A stretch of DNA of 64,000 nucleotides from Pseudochrobactrum sp. sp1633 (GCF_030376605.1 NZ_JARRAE010000001.1:62001-126000), one strand, 5' to 3'. Numbered from the stretch's first letter, positions 26,531 through 35,831 are shown. Notes: a model not told the origin generated them from the letters alone. Made by a program: numbers and translations.

Positions 26531-27850
26531 ATGAGTAATGCATTGCGGATCGGTGTCGCCGGACTTGGCACCGTAGGGGCATCGGTTTTGCGCATCTTGC
26601 GCGATAAAGCCGAAATGATGACAAGGCAATGCGGACGCGAAATTGTAGTGACGGCGGTCAGCGCACGTGATCGTGCGCGTGATCGCGGTATTGATCTTGG
26701 CAATATTGAATGGTTTGACGATCCTGTCGCTCTGGCGCGGTCAGAGAATATTGATGTTTTTGTTGAGTTGATCGGCGGATCAGAAGGCACTGCGCGTGCA
26801 GCCGTTGAGGCAGCGCTGAATGCCGGTCGCCATGTGGTGACAGCGAATAAAGCACTGCTGGCCTATCATGGCGTGGAACTGGCCAAAATCGCGGAAGCCA
26901 AAGGCGTGCTGCTGAACTTTGAAGCAGCGGTCGCCGGCGGTATTCCGGTGATTAAGGCAATGCGTGAATCGCTGACCGGTAATACTGTGTCGCGCGTTTA
27001 CGGTATTATGAACGGTACCTGTAACTATATCCTGACCCGTATGGGTGAGGAGGGGATTTCCTTCACCGAATGTCTGAAAGATGCGCAGCGTCTGGGTTAT
27101 GCGGAAGCTGATCCGACATTTGATATTGAAGGCAATGATACAGCGCATAAGCTGGCACTGCTCACCAGTATTGCATTTGGTACGCAGATTGCGGCGGATG
27201 ATATTTATCTGGAAGGGATCAGTAATATTTCGCTCGCGGATATCCGTGCAGCGGAAGAGCTTGGCTATAAAATCAAATTGCTCGGCGTGGCTGTGAAAAC
27301 TGAAACCGGTATTGAGCAGCGCGTGCACCCAACACTGGTGCCGACATCATCTGTCATTGCGCAGGTGCATGGCGTAACCAATGCGGTTGCCATTGAAACG
27401 GATTTGCTGGGTGAGTTGTTGCTGTCAGGCCCTGGTGCCGGCGGTAATGCAACGGCCTCTGCTGTGATCGGTGATATTGCGGATATCGGCAAGAGTCGTC
27501 CGGGTTTCCAGCATGGACCGGTATTCGGCACTCCTGCGAAGGATCTGAAGCCGACAGCGCGCGCGAAAATGCGCTCTCATGCCGGTGGTTATTTCATTCG
27601 TCTGAATGTGCATGACCGTGCCGGTGTGTTTGCAACAATCGCAAAACGCATGGCGGAAAATGACATTTCTCTGGAATCCATTGTTCAGCGCGGAACTGGT
27701 GCGAATATGCAGGAAACAGTGATTAAGACGGTTGTTTTGGTCACGCATGCAACAACAGAATCGGCTGTAAAGCAGGCTTTGAAAGCGATTACCGAAGACG
27801 GTGATCTTTATGATAAGCCGCAGATGATCCGTATCGAGCGCGCGGGTTAA
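26531..27850 (+). CDS. hom: Homoserine dehydrogenase
   Basis: 439 residues. Oxidises and reduces between aspartate semialdehyde and homoserine, the branch point to threonine and methionine. It has an N-terminal Rossmann motif GVAGLGTVGASVLRIL, VTANKALLAYHG, AAVAGGIPVIKAMRESL, the catalytic GIMNGTCNYILTRM, YAEADPTFDIEGNDTAHKLALL (catalytic Asp and Lys), and a C-terminal ACT domain (YFIRLNVHDRAGVFATIAKRMAENDISLESIVQR, residues about 350-380) for feedback by threonine. The ribosome site GAGG lies before the ATG. It shares an orientation with the aminotransferase gene and is closed by a terminator. Confidence 0.96.
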   Translation: MSNALRIGVAGLGTVGASVLRILRDKAEMMTRQCGREIVVTAVSARDRARDRGIDLGNIEWFDDPVALARSENIDVFVELIGGSEGTARAAVEAALNAGRHVVTANKALLAYHGVELAKIAEAKGVLLNFEAAVAGGIPVIKAMRESLTGNTVSRVYGIMNGTCNYILTRMGEEGISFTECLKDAQRLGYAEADPTFDIEGNDTAHKLALLTSIAFGTQIAADDIYLEGISNISLADIRAAEELGYKIKLLGVAVKTETGIEQRVHPTLVPTSSVIAQVHGVTNAVAIETDLLGELLLSGPGAGGNATASAVIGDIADIGKSRPGFQHGPVFGTPAKDLKPTARAKMRSHAGGYFIRLNVHDRAGVFATIAKRMAENDISLESIVQRGTGANMQETVIKTVVLVTHATTESAVKQALKAITEDGDLYDKPQMIRIERAG

Positions 27851-27859
27851 GCAAGGTCT

Positions 27860-27914
27860 GGAGCGTATTCCGAGACGTGTGAAGCGCTTTTCGGATCAAG
27901 ATATGCGTAAAAAT
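27860..27914. repeat. Degenerate copy of the rhizobial intergenic palindrome
   Basis: GTGTGAAGCGCTTTTCGGAT with flanking GAGCGTATTCC and ATATGCGTAAAAATAG matches the clearer copy at 36881-36934 (GTGTGAAGCGGTTTTCGGAT...). It sits directly after the hom stop. Confidence 0.7.
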
Positions 27915-27925
27915 AGTCTGAAAAG

Positions 27926-27959
27926 AGCCGCCGTGATCTGTGATCCGGCGGCTTTTTTG
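27926..27959 (+). terminator. Intrinsic terminator of the aminotransferase-hom operon
   Basis: AGCCGCCG pairs with CGGCGGCT, with GATC/GATC extending the inner stem, followed by TTTTTT. Confidence 0.92.
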
Positions 27960-28050
27960 TTTCTGCATCTCCGGTATCTTGTCATCAAACTGTGTTTTTG
28001 ATAAAAATGATCTCGGTTTCAACCGCAGCTCAGAAAAGGAGGGCCGTAAG

Positions 28051-28113
28051 ATGTTTACACTGCGACATCAGCATCATCACACTTTCGGTCCTGATTTCGC
28101 CCTGCATCAGTAA
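28051..28113 (+). CDS. Candidate His-rich leader peptide upstream of the ABC-F gene
   Basis: A 20-codon ORF (MFTLRHQHHHTFGPDFALHQ) preceded by a near-perfect Shine-Dalgarno, AAGGAGGG (28036-28043), seven bases before the ATG. Four His fall within five codons (RHQHHH). Its last codons lie in an 8-pair hairpin GCCCTGCA (28099-28106) / TGCAGGGC (28118-28125) that a translating ribosome would melt. The ABC-F start follows 173 bases later, with no good ribosome site of its own. The layout suggests a sensing leader ORF, but no terminator is obvious, and a short functional peptide is also possible. Confidence 0.5.
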   Translation: MFTLRHQHHHTFGPDFALHQ

Positions 28114-28286
28114 TTTGTGCAGGGCCGATTAAGACTGTTAAATCTGTCTTCATCAGCCTTTTTTAAAAGGTGCAGTTTTGCATGCGCAATCCCGCATCTG
28201 ATTTCAGTCATTCCTGCCGTCATGATTTTACACCTGTGGAGGTGTTTCGACGTTGCGCGGATATGGCAAAATCCTGAGTTGAATCT

Positions 28287-29810
28287 ATGTCTCTTCTTAA
28301 TTTACAAAATCTTTCTCTCAATCTGTCTGTTGATCTGTTTCGTAATCTGAGCCTTGTTGTCGGCGAGGGCGAACGGCTCGGCATTGTTGCGGCCAACGGA
28401 CGCGGCAAATCCAGTCTGATGCGTGTCATCAGCAGCGAATTGGAACCGACTGACGGCATGGTGACGCGTGCCCGCGGGTTGAAAACCGGCGTGGTGCCGC
28501 AATATGTGCCGCAGGACTGGATGGATGTATCATTATATAATGTTGTGCTTGGCGGGCTTGATGAGGATGCGCAGCAGCATGAAAGCTGGCGCGTTGATAT
28601 TATTCTCGATGACTTGAGCGTGCCGCCGGATATGCGCGACCGGCCAATGCGTAATCTGAGCGGTGGCTGGCAGCGTCTTGCGCTTTTGGCGCGAACGCAG
28701 ATTGCCGAGCCGGATTTGCTGTTGCTGGATGAGCCGACCAACCATCTTGATCTGGAAAAAATCCACTTGCTTGAAGGCTGGCTGAATGATCTTCCGCGCT
28801 CAACAGCGGTGATTATGTGCAGCCATGACCGTGCGTTTTTGGATGCGGTGACCAAGCGCACGCTGTTTTTGCGCCCTGAAAATTCACAAATCTATGCGTT
28901 GCCTTATAGCAAAGCCCGTATCGCACTGGATGAGGCCGATGCAGCAGACGCGCGCCAATATCAGAAGGATATGAAGACAGCACAGCAATTGCGCAAACAG
29001 GCGGCCAAACTCAATAATATCGGGATCAACTCCGGCAGTGATTTGCTGGTGATTAAAACCAAGCAGCTGAAAGACCGTGCGGAAAAACTGGAAGATGCGG
29101 CTAAGCCTGCCCATCTGGAACGCTCTGCCGGTGCAATCAGGCTGGCTGGTCAGAGCAGCCATGTGCGGGCGCTGGTGACGATTGATAATCTCGATGTGGT
29201 TACGCCCGATAATCGCGTACTTTATAAAACCGGCCGGTTATGGATTAATCCGGGGGATCGTATTGTGCTGCTCGGTGCCAATGGTACGGGCAAAACGTGC
29301 TTGCTGACGATGGTGCGTAATGTGATTACAGGCGCTTTACCGGAAAGCGCGGCGCTGAAAGCCACGCCGTCATTGGTGCTGGGCTATAGCGATCAGGCGC
29401 TGTCGGAGCTCAATGACAAGCATACACCGCTTGAGACGATCACCCGCCGTTTTGACATTGGTGATCAGAAGGCGCGCACGTTGCTGGCCGGTGCAGGCAT
29501 GAATATTGATATGCAGGGCAAGGCGGTTGCGCACCTTTCCGGTGGGCAAAAGGCGCGACTGGCTATGCTGGTGCTGCGTTTGACACATCCGAATTTCTAT
29601 ATTCTTGATGAGCCGACCAACCATCTGGATATTGAGGGGCAGGAGGCACTGGAGGCAGAATTGCTGAACAGTGACGCCGCTTGTCTTCTGGTGTCCCATG
29701 ACCGCAGTTTTGTGCGCAATACCGGCAATCGTTTCTGGCAGATTATGAAAAACAAGCTGGTTGAGGTTGAGACGCCGGAAGATTTTTTCAATCAAAACAC
29801 GTCAGCATAG
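28287..29810 (+). CDS. ABC-F family ATPase (ribosome-associated)
   Basis: 507 residues with two ABC domains and no membrane segments. Domain 1: Walker A AANGRGKSS (residues 35-43), signature LSGGWQRLALLA, Walker B LLLLDEPTNHLD. Linker with a charged helical region about 215-270. Domain 2: Walker A GANGTGKTC near residue 332, signature LSGGQKARLAMLVL near 417, Walker B FYILDEPTNHLD. ABC-F proteins bind the ribosomal E site and relieve stalled or antibiotic-bound ribosomes. Gly-Trp in signature 1 is a slight variant. It is short for an Uup protein (no C-terminal coiled coil), so the subfamily is undecided. The start codon lacks a strong Shine-Dalgarno. Confidence 0.9.
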   Translation: MSLLNLQNLSLNLSVDLFRNLSLVVGEGERLGIVAANGRGKSSLMRVISSELEPTDGMVTRARGLKTGVVPQYVPQDWMDVSLYNVVLGGLDEDAQQHESWRVDIILDDLSVPPDMRDRPMRNLSGGWQRLALLARTQIAEPDLLLLDEPTNHLDLEKIHLLEGWLNDLPRSTAVIMCSHDRAFLDAVTKRTLFLRPENSQIYALPYSKARIALDEADAADARQYQKDMKTAQQLRKQAAKLNNIGINSGSDLLVIKTKQLKDRAEKLEDAAKPAHLERSAGAIRLAGQSSHVRALVTIDNLDVVTPDNRVLYKTGRLWINPGDRIVLLGANGTGKTCLLTMVRNVITGALPESAALKATPSLVLGYSDQALSELNDKHTPLETITRRFDIGDQKARTLLAGAGMNIDMQGKAVAHLSGGQKARLAMLVLRLTHPNFYILDEPTNHLDIEGQEALEAELLNSDAACLLVSHDRSFVRNTGNRFWQIMKNKLVEVETPEDFFNQNTSA

Positions 29811-29832
29811 TCTGAAACCTGTGGACCTCTGA

Positions 29833-29869
29833 TAACAGCGGCGTATTTAAACAAAATGCGCCGCTGTTA
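29833..29869 (+). terminator. Probable terminator after the ABC-F gene
   Basis: TAACAGCGGCGTAT pairs with ATGCGCCGCTGTTA (14 positions, one G-U). The following tail is only weakly T-rich, so efficiency is uncertain. Confidence 0.6.
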
Positions 29870-30097
29870 ATACTGAATTTAAAAAGTGATATTTTTCAAC
29901 GCACATTAATCGATTTACATTTTGAAACAGTCGCTTTGTCTCTTGCAGCGCGTGCGCGACTTTGACAAAAGATGACGACCGTGCCTGACAATCCGCTGTC
30001 ATTATTAACAGTTAAGGATGATCCTGCTATAGAATGCAGGAAAATCGTCTGTCTGATTGCAGGCATATCTTTCGATAACGAATTTAGGACTGTTTAA

Positions 30098-31087
30098 ATG
30101 GCCAATTCTGCAGAGCAGACTCCACAGGGTCTCGACCGTATTCTGACACTTGAGCTGGTTCGCGTGACTGAGCGCGCCGCTGTGGCTGCTGCCCGTCTGC
30201 GTGGCCGTGGTGACGAAAAAGCTGCGGATCAGGTTGCTGTTGACGCGATGCGTAAAGAGCTGAACCGTCTGCCGATCTCCGGTACTGTTGTTATCGGTGA
30301 AGGTGAACGCGACGAAGCGCCGATGCTCTATATCGGTGAAGAAGTCGGCACCCGCAACGGCCCTGAAGTGGACATCGCGCTTGACCCGTTGGAAGGCACC
30401 ACAATCTGCGCTAAGAACCTGCCAAACTCATTGGCTGTTGTAGCGATTGCTGAAAAAGGCAACCTGCTTTACGCGCCAGACGTTTACATGCAGAAAATCG
30501 CTGTTGGTCCGGGCTACCCGCGCGGCGTTGTGGATATTGATGCTTCCGCCACTGAAAACCTGAACGCACTGGCAAAAGCCAAAGGCGTTAAGGTCAACGA
30601 AATCACCGCCTGCATCATGGACCGTCCGCGTCACGCACGCCTGATCGAAGAAGTACGCGCAACCGGTGCAGCAATCCGTCTGATCGGTGACGGTGACGTT
30701 GCCGGTGTTATGCACACCACAAACCCTGATGAAACCGGCATTGATATTTATATCGGTATCGGCGGCGCGCCTGAAGGCGTTCTGGCAGCAGCAGCTCTGC
30801 GTTGCATCGGTGGCCAGATGCAGGGTCGTCTGCAGTTCAACTCGGACGAACAGATCGCCCGCGCTCTGAAAATGGGCATCACAGACCCGAACAAGGTCTA
30901 TCTGATGGAAGAAATGGCGAAAGGCGACGTGCTGTTTGCTGCCACCGGTGTCACCGATGGTAACATGCTCTCCGGCGTTAAATTTGCCCGCGACTATATC
31001 CAGACCCACACCATCGTCATGCGTGCTCAGTCACAGACTGTGCGTGAGATTAAGGCGCGTCATCAGGACCTCTCCAAGTTTCTGTAA
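30098..31087 (+). CDS. glpX: Fructose-1,6-bisphosphatase, class II (GlpX)
   Basis: 329 residues. Hydrolyses fructose 1,6-bisphosphate in gluconeogenesis, using lithium-sensitive phosphatase chemistry. Motifs are VVIGEGERDEAPMLYIGEEVG (residues about 65-86), VDIALDPLEGTTICA (metal-binding DPLEGT, about 96-110), GDVAGVMHTTNPDETGIDIYIGIGGAPEGVLAAAALRCIGGQMQG, and a C-terminal EMAKGDVLFAATGVTDGNMLSGV. Codon choice is more biased toward C-ending and frequent codons than in neighbours, which suggests high expression. It is placed in the hom / glpX / recJ order common in rhizobia, here with an ABC-F gene between hom and glpX. Confidence 0.96.
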   Translation: MANSAEQTPQGLDRILTLELVRVTERAAVAAARLRGRGDEKAADQVAVDAMRKELNRLPISGTVVIGEGERDEAPMLYIGEEVGTRNGPEVDIALDPLEGTTICAKNLPNSLAVVAIAEKGNLLYAPDVYMQKIAVGPGYPRGVVDIDASATENLNALAKAKGVKVNEITACIMDRPRHARLIEEVRATGAAIRLIGDGDVAGVMHTTNPDETGIDIYIGIGGAPEGVLAAAALRCIGGQMQGRLQFNSDEQIARALKMGITDPNKVYLMEEMAKGDVLFAATGVTDGNMLSGVKFARDYIQTHTIVMRAQSQTVREIKARHQDLSKFL

Positions 31088-31088
31088 T

Positions 31089-31207
31089 AAAAAACATCAG
31101 GGTTGGTCTGCAAATGGCGATTTCTGTGCTTCCGGTGCTCACGTACTATAAGTACGCTCCGCTCCGGTTCTCGAAATCACCATTTTCGCCGCAACCTGAT
31201 GATTTTT
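31089..31207. repeat. Long imperfect palindrome between glpX and recJ
   Basis: CATCAGGGTTG near 31095 pairs with CAACCTGATG near 31192, AAATGGCGATTTC with GAAATCACCATTT, around the centre GTACTATAAGTAC (31143-31155). Together they form a stem of about 110 bases ending in a T run. The centre and its GCTCCGCTCCG flank are typical of dispersed rhizobial/Brucella intergenic repeats. It can serve as terminator for glpX. Confidence 0.75.
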
Positions 31208-31329
31208 AGCCTTGGCGCTACAGGGACAGCTACGAGAGTGGCACCACAATTAAATTCTGCTATAAGGCGACATTGAAAAATGTCGCCTTTTGCGTTTGTA
31301 AAAACCCAATGCCAACAGGAGTTGCCCGC

Positions 31330-33138
31330 GTGGATATGAGTGAGCGTTTGTTTCTCGGAATACGTTCTTCTGCAACGGGCATGAAATGGGTTGATCGTTT
31401 AGGTCTGCGTGAAGCCAATACCGCACTCGCCATCGCCCAGAATTATGGTATCCCCGATCTGGTTTCCCGCGTTATGGCAGGGCGCGGCGTCGGGTTGGAA
31501 GCCGCTGAAGAATTTCTCAATCCGAGCATCCGCTCCCTGATGCCTGATCCGCTGACATTGACCGATATGAAACAGGCGGCAGTCCGTATTGCTGATGCTA
31601 TTCAGCGCCGTGAGAATGTTGCGATTTTCGGCGATTATGACGTGGATGGTGCTTGTTCATCGGCGCTGCTGTCCCGCTTCCTCAATGCGTATGACATCAG
31701 GAATGTCATTTATATTCCTGACCGTATTTTTGAAGGTTATGGCCCTAATCCCGATGCGATGCGCGAGCTGGTCGGTAAAGGCGCATCGCTGATTGTGACT
31801 GTCGATTGCGGCACCAATAGTGCTGTGTCGATTACCGCTGCGAAAGAAGCGGGTGCTGATGTTGTGGTTCTGGATCACCATCAGGTCGGTGGTGCCTTGC
31901 CGGAAGATGCTGCCGCTATTGTGAACCCGAACCGTGAGGACGATATTTCAGGGCAGGGGCATCTTTGTGCTGCGGGCGTTGTCTTTATGACCTTGGTGCA
32001 ACTGGCGCGGGAATTGCGCGAGCGTGGTATCAAAGCAGCTCAAGGCACGCCGGATCTGCTGGGTTATCTCGATCTTGTAGGCTTGGCTACGGTTTGTGAC
32101 GTGGTGCCGCTGATTGGTGTGAACCGCGCTTTTGTGGTCAAAGGTCTGCTTGCTGCCCGCAATCAGAGCAATGCAGGTTTGGCGGCACTTGCGCGGGTTT
32201 CGCGTATCGGTGAGCCGCTCAATAGTTTCCATTTCGGCTTTCTCATTGGCCCCCGCATCAATGCGGGTGGGCGTATCGGTAATGCTGCTCTGGGTAGTCG
32301 CTTGCTCACACTGGACGATCCGGTTGAAGCCAATACCATTGCCGAGGAGCTGGACAGGCTGAATGCCGAACGTCAGGCGATGGAAGCGGTGATGTTGCAG
32401 CAGGCAGAAGCGGAGGCTTCAGCCGAACTTTCCGGCAAATCGGGGCCTGCGGTATTGGTAACCGCGAATGAAGACTGGCATCCGGGCATTGTAGGCCTGC
32501 TGGCTTCCCGTCTGAAGGATAAGGCGAAACGTCCGACCTTCGCTATTGCCTTTAACGGTAATGGCGTGGGCACAGGATCAGGGCGCTCGATCAGTGGTTT
32601 TGATCTTGGCAAGCTGGTGCGCAAAGCCGTTGAACAGGGATTGCTGGTCAAAGGCGGCGGTCATGCCATGGCGGCGGGCATCACGGTGGAGAAATCTAAG
32701 CTGGGTGCTTTGCGGGCTTTCTTCGAGGAGCAGGCTGCCGAGCAGGTGGATGAACTGCGTGCTGAGCAAATTCTGGCAATTGATGGCGCTGTTTCAGCCA
32801 CCGGCGCCACCGTTACGCTGTATAATGCGCTGGAAAAAGCAGGGCCTTATGGTGCAGGCCATGTGCAGCCGCTATTGGCGCTGCCGAACCACACAATCGC
32901 AGATGTGCGTGTTGTCGGGCGCGATCATGTGAAAGTTGCTCTGAAAGGTTTGGACGGTAAACGCGTTGACGGTATCGCTTTCCGTGCGGCCGATAGTGAT
33001 CTTGGGCGTTTCCTGTTCGATCAGGCCGGACACATGGTTCATGTCGCCGGCCATTTATCGCTCAATCACTGGAACGGTTCTGTTTCAACACAGATCCGCA
33101 TTGTGGATGCGGCGAAAGTTGATCTGTCGCGCCAGTAA
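31330..33138 (+). CDS. recJ: Single-stranded-DNA-specific exonuclease RecJ
   Basis: 602 residues from GTG 31330, chosen because AGGAG (31317-31321) sits eight bases before it. An upstream in-frame ATG at 31273 has no such site. DHH-family motifs in order: FGDYDVDGACSSALL (motif I, residue about 101), VDCGTNS, VVLDHHQVG (DHH, about 182), ATVCDVVPL, and the DHHA1 domain with SGRSISGFDLGKLV and GGGHAMAAGITVE. The C-terminal OB fold starts after about residue 470. It degrades 5' single-stranded tails in recombination and mismatch repair. The palindrome upstream separates it from glpX, so it may have its own promoter. Confidence 0.95.
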   Translation: MDMSERLFLGIRSSATGMKWVDRLGLREANTALAIAQNYGIPDLVSRVMAGRGVGLEAAEEFLNPSIRSLMPDPLTLTDMKQAAVRIADAIQRRENVAIFGDYDVDGACSSALLSRFLNAYDIRNVIYIPDRIFEGYGPNPDAMRELVGKGASLIVTVDCGTNSAVSITAAKEAGADVVVLDHHQVGGALPEDAAAIVNPNREDDISGQGHLCAAGVVFMTLVQLARELRERGIKAAQGTPDLLGYLDLVGLATVCDVVPLIGVNRAFVVKGLLAARNQSNAGLAALARVSRIGEPLNSFHFGFLIGPRINAGGRIGNAALGSRLLTLDDPVEANTIAEELDRLNAERQAMEAVMLQQAEAEASAELSGKSGPAVLVTANEDWHPGIVGLLASRLKDKAKRPTFAIAFNGNGVGTGSGRSISGFDLGKLVRKAVEQGLLVKGGGHAMAAGITVEKSKLGALRAFFEEQAAEQVDELRAEQILAIDGAVSATGATVTLYNALEKAGPYGAGHVQPLLALPNHTIADVRVVGRDHVKVALKGLDGKRVDGIAFRAADSDLGRFLFDQAGHMVHVAGHLSLNHWNGSVSTQIRIVDAAKVDLSRQ

Positions 33139-33172
33139 AACAGTTGGCTTGCCAACTACTTTATAACACTGC

Positions 33173-33613
33173 TTACCAACTGCCGGTATTCTCCATCGAT
33201 ACCCAAGGCTCTTGCGGTGCCAGTCTTTCGCCTTTTTGCAGGATTTCAATGGAAATACCGTCCGGCGATTTAACAAAAGCCATGCGGCCGTCGCGTGGCG
33301 GGCGGTTGATGGTGATGCCTTTGTCTTTCAGGTTCTGGCAGAATTCATAAATATTGTCGACTTCATAGGCGAGATGGCCGAAATTGCGTCCGCCGGTATA
33401 GGTTTCCGTATCCCAGTTATAGGTTAGTTCCAGCTCCGGTGCGCGCGTGCTTTCCGCATTCGCCTGATCTTTCGAGGCGCTGAGGAAAATCAATGTAAAA
33501 CGACCTTGCTCGCTTTCAGTGCGACGGGTTTCCACCAGCCCGAATTTATTCACGTAAAAATCCAGCGATTTATCAATATCGCGTATGCGAACCATCGTAT
33601 GCAAAAAGCGCAT
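33173..33613 (-). CDS. gloA: Lactoylglutathione lyase (glyoxalase I), VOC superfamily
   Basis: 146 residues from ATG 33613, with AGGAG six bases before. Detoxifies methylglyoxal-glutathione hemithioacetal to S-lactoylglutathione. Marks are [29 protein letters not shown] (first metal His), [32 protein letters not shown] (Glu and second His), and [21 protein letters not shown] (final Glu). The full glyoxalase I length and ligand set are present. It converges on recJ with a 34-base gap. Confidence 0.93.
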   Translation of the reverse strand: MRFLHTMVRIRDIDKSLDFYVNKFGLVETRRTESEQGRFTLIFLSASKDQANAESTRAPELELTYNWDTETYTGGRNFGHLAYEVDNIYEFCQNLKDKGITINRPPRDGRMAFVKSPDGISIEILQKGERLAPQEPWVSMENTGSW

Positions 33614-33832
33614 GTTCATCTCCTGTAGCGTCCTGTCATTTGAACTAGTTGATTCACTATAAATGTCTATGAACTGTGACAGTTCATTGTTATTTTCGTA
33701 TGCACACGCATAAAGTCTGTGATCGAAGCGGTAATTATGAAAGTTTGCTCTTGCCGGATACGGTTAAGGAAGTGTTATCTTGGAACGAAGAATCAACCTG
33801 ATTTGCCCGGCAGATGAAAGGAGGAGCGTGCC

Positions 33833-34414
33833 ATGACTGACAAGTCTTTGTCCCATGAGTCTGTGGACGGTGCGAACTCCGCTGAAACGGCTACGGATAT
33901 CGTTGAGATTTCCGGTGTTATTAAATGGTTCGACGTAGCAAAAGGCTACGGTTTTGTTGTGCCTGATCAGGAAGGCTACGGCGATATTCTCGTTCATGTA
34001 ACAACATTGCGTCGTGACGGTTTTCAGACCGCTCAAGAGGGCGCGCGACTTGTTTGCGAAATTCGCCGTGGCGAGCGCGGCTGGCAGTGCTTTCGCATTT
34101 TGTCGCTTGATCTTTCTGATGTTGCACATCCTTCAACTTTGCCGCCTGCACGCACCCATGTGGTTGTTACACCGTCAAGCGGTTTGGAACGCGCTATCGT
34201 CAAATGGTTCAACCGCACCAAGGGTTTTGGCTTCCTCAGTCGTGGTGAGGGAACGGAAGATATTTTCGTGCATATGGAAACGCTTCGTCGTTTCGGTATG
34301 ATGGAGCTGCGTCCGGGACAAGTGGTTCTGGTACGTTTTGGCGATGGTGATAAAGGCCTGATGGCTGCAGAAATTCATCCGGATATTGGCTCCCCTTTCA
34401 CAAATCCTCATTGA
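33833..34414 (+). CDS. Double cold-shock domain protein
   Basis: 193 residues with two cold-shock domains: residues about 25-90 ([37 protein letters not shown]) and 122-188 ([36 protein letters not shown]). RNP1-type aromatic motifs (KGYGFV, KGFGFL) and RNP2-type (DILVHV, DIFVHM) are intact in both, so it should bind single-stranded RNA or DNA. This tandem form is a hallmark of rhizobia, unlike the 70-residue CspA of enterics. It has a good Shine-Dalgarno (AAAGGAGG) and its own terminator; DUF192 follows. Confidence 0.93.
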   Translation: MTDKSLSHESVDGANSAETATDIVEISGVIKWFDVAKGYGFVVPDQEGYGDILVHVTTLRRDGFQTAQEGARLVCEIRRGERGWQCFRILSLDLSDVAHPSTLPPARTHVVVTPSSGLERAIVKWFNRTKGFGFLSRGEGTEDIFVHMETLRRFGMMELRPGQVVLVRFGDGDKGLMAAEIHPDIGSPFTNPH

Positions 34415-34415
34415 G

Positions 34416-34439
34416 AAACCGGTCGCTGACCGGTTTTTT
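34416..34439 (+). terminator. Terminator of the cold-shock gene
   Basis: AAACCGGTC / GACCGGTTT with loop GCT, then TTTTT. It starts just past the stop codon. Confidence 0.93.
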
Positions 34440-34502
34440 CATATGTGCTATTGCTATAAAGATTGCTGCTTTCCGAAACGGCTTTGAAATACGGATTGTC
34501 CG

Positions 34503-34985
34503 ATGAAACAATTGTTTGCTTGTTTTGTATTTGTTGTGGCGCTTTTTTGCGGCAGCCTGTCTGCTTTTGCGCAGCAGGAACCCTTGCGTGTTCCGGTTGA
34601 TGCGCAGGCTTTGAAAGTGCTCACTGCATCGGGTGAAAAAAGCTTTGCGCTGGAAATTGCTGATACAGATCAGAAACGCAGTGCCGGATTGATGTATCGC
34701 ACGGATTTACCTGCTGACCGCGCCATGATCTTTGTTTTCGGTGAAGAGCGACAGGTGATGATGTGGATGGCCAATACGCCGCTGCCGCTGGATATGCTGT
34801 TTGTTCGCAAGGACGGGTCGATTGCGCGTGTTGCCGGAAATACCAAACCGTTCTCGGAGGATATTGTTTCCTCCGGTGAGCCGGTGGCTTATGTCATAGA
34901 AGTGAACGCGGGCATTGCCGCGAAACTCGGCATCAAGGCTGGCGATAAGGTGCGGCACCGGATAATATGCGGGCAATGTCAGTGA
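34503..34985 (+). CDS. Exported DUF192 protein
   Basis: 160 residues with a signal peptide (about residues 1-24, ending SAFAQQ). The DUF192 core is FALEIADTDQKRSAGLMYRTDLPADRAMIFVF, then VMMWMANTPLPLDMLFVRKDGSIARVAGNTKP and VAYVIEVNAGIAAKLGIKAGDKV. Function in the family is unknown, but small secreted DUF192 domains are widespread and sometimes lie near stress genes. Its position after the cold-shock gene is conserved in rhizobia, although the terminator between them suggests separate transcripts. Confidence 0.9.
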   Translation: MKQLFACFVFVVALFCGSLSAFAQQEPLRVPVDAQALKVLTASGEKSFALEIADTDQKRSAGLMYRTDLPADRAMIFVFGEERQVMMWMANTPLPLDMLFVRKDGSIARVAGNTKPFSEDIVSSGEPVAYVIEVNAGIAAKLGIKAGDKVRHRIICGQCQ

Positions 34986-35038
34986 ATTTGAGTCCTGTTG
35001 CGCTAAACAGGGCGGAAGATAAATCTCGGAAGTGAACT

Positions 35039-35818
35039 ATGGTCGTGAATGTGAATGAAGTCCGTTATTTTGAACATGACGGATTAAAGCTGGCTTATCG
35101 TGACGAAGGACAAGGTGAACCGGTTTTATTGATCCATGGGTTCGCATCTTCCGGCATGGTCAACTGGCTCAATCCGGGTTGGATCAAAACACTGACCGAT
35201 GCAGGCTATCGCGCGATTGCGATTGATAATCGTGGGCATGGCCGCTCTGACAAGCCGCATGATCGTGAACTTTACTATCCGTCACTCATGGCGGCTGATG
35301 CTGTTGCCCTGCTCGATCATCTGAATATAGATAAAGCCCATGTTATGGGGTATTCAATGGGCGCGCGCATCAGTGCTTTCGCGGCGCTGGAGCACCCGCC
35401 GCGGGTGCAAAGTCTGGTTTTTGGCGGCTTAGGCATCGGTATGGTCACCGGAGCCGGTGACTGGGATCCGATTTATGAAGCGCTGCTGACAGACGATGTG
35501 GATGGTATTACCAATTCGCGCGGTCTGATGTTCCGCAAATTTGCTGATCAGACAAAGAGCGACCGTTATGCCCTTGCTGCCTGCGTTATTACCTCGAAAG
35601 AGCTCATTCCCGCACAGGCTATGGCAATGATCAGCCAGCCGGCGCTGGTTGCCGTTGGCACCAAGGATGATATTGCCGGTGATGCGCAGGATCTGGCTGA
35701 TCTGATGCCGAATGCATCTGCGGTGGATATTCCTGATCGTGATCATATGCTGGCGGTCGGCGATAAAGTTTACAAGCAGGCTGTGCTGGAGTTTTTGAAA
35801 GCGCATCCTATCGTTTGA
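35039..35818 (+). CDS. Alpha/beta-fold hydrolase
   Basis: 259 residues. HGFASSG (oxyanion), IAIDNRGHGRSDKP, the nucleophile elbow GYSMGAR (Ser near residue 107), acid strand VAVGTKDDIAGDA, and the final His in DRDHMLAVGD make a complete Ser-Asp-His triad. No signal peptide, so it is cytoplasmic. Candidate activities are esterase or ring-cleavage product hydrolase, with no neighbour to decide. It starts 53 bases after the DUF192 stop and may be co-transcribed with it. Confidence 0.88.
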   Translation: MVVNVNEVRYFEHDGLKLAYRDEGQGEPVLLIHGFASSGMVNWLNPGWIKTLTDAGYRAIAIDNRGHGRSDKPHDRELYYPSLMAADAVALLDHLNIDKAHVMGYSMGARISAFAALEHPPRVQSLVFGGLGIGMVTGAGDWDPIYEALLTDDVDGITNSRGLMFRKFADQTKSDRYALAACVITSKELIPAQAMAMISQPALVAVGTKDDIAGDAQDLADLMPNASAVDIPDRDHMLAVGDKVYKQAVLEFLKAHPIV

Positions 35819-35831
35819 TCGACCTGAAACA

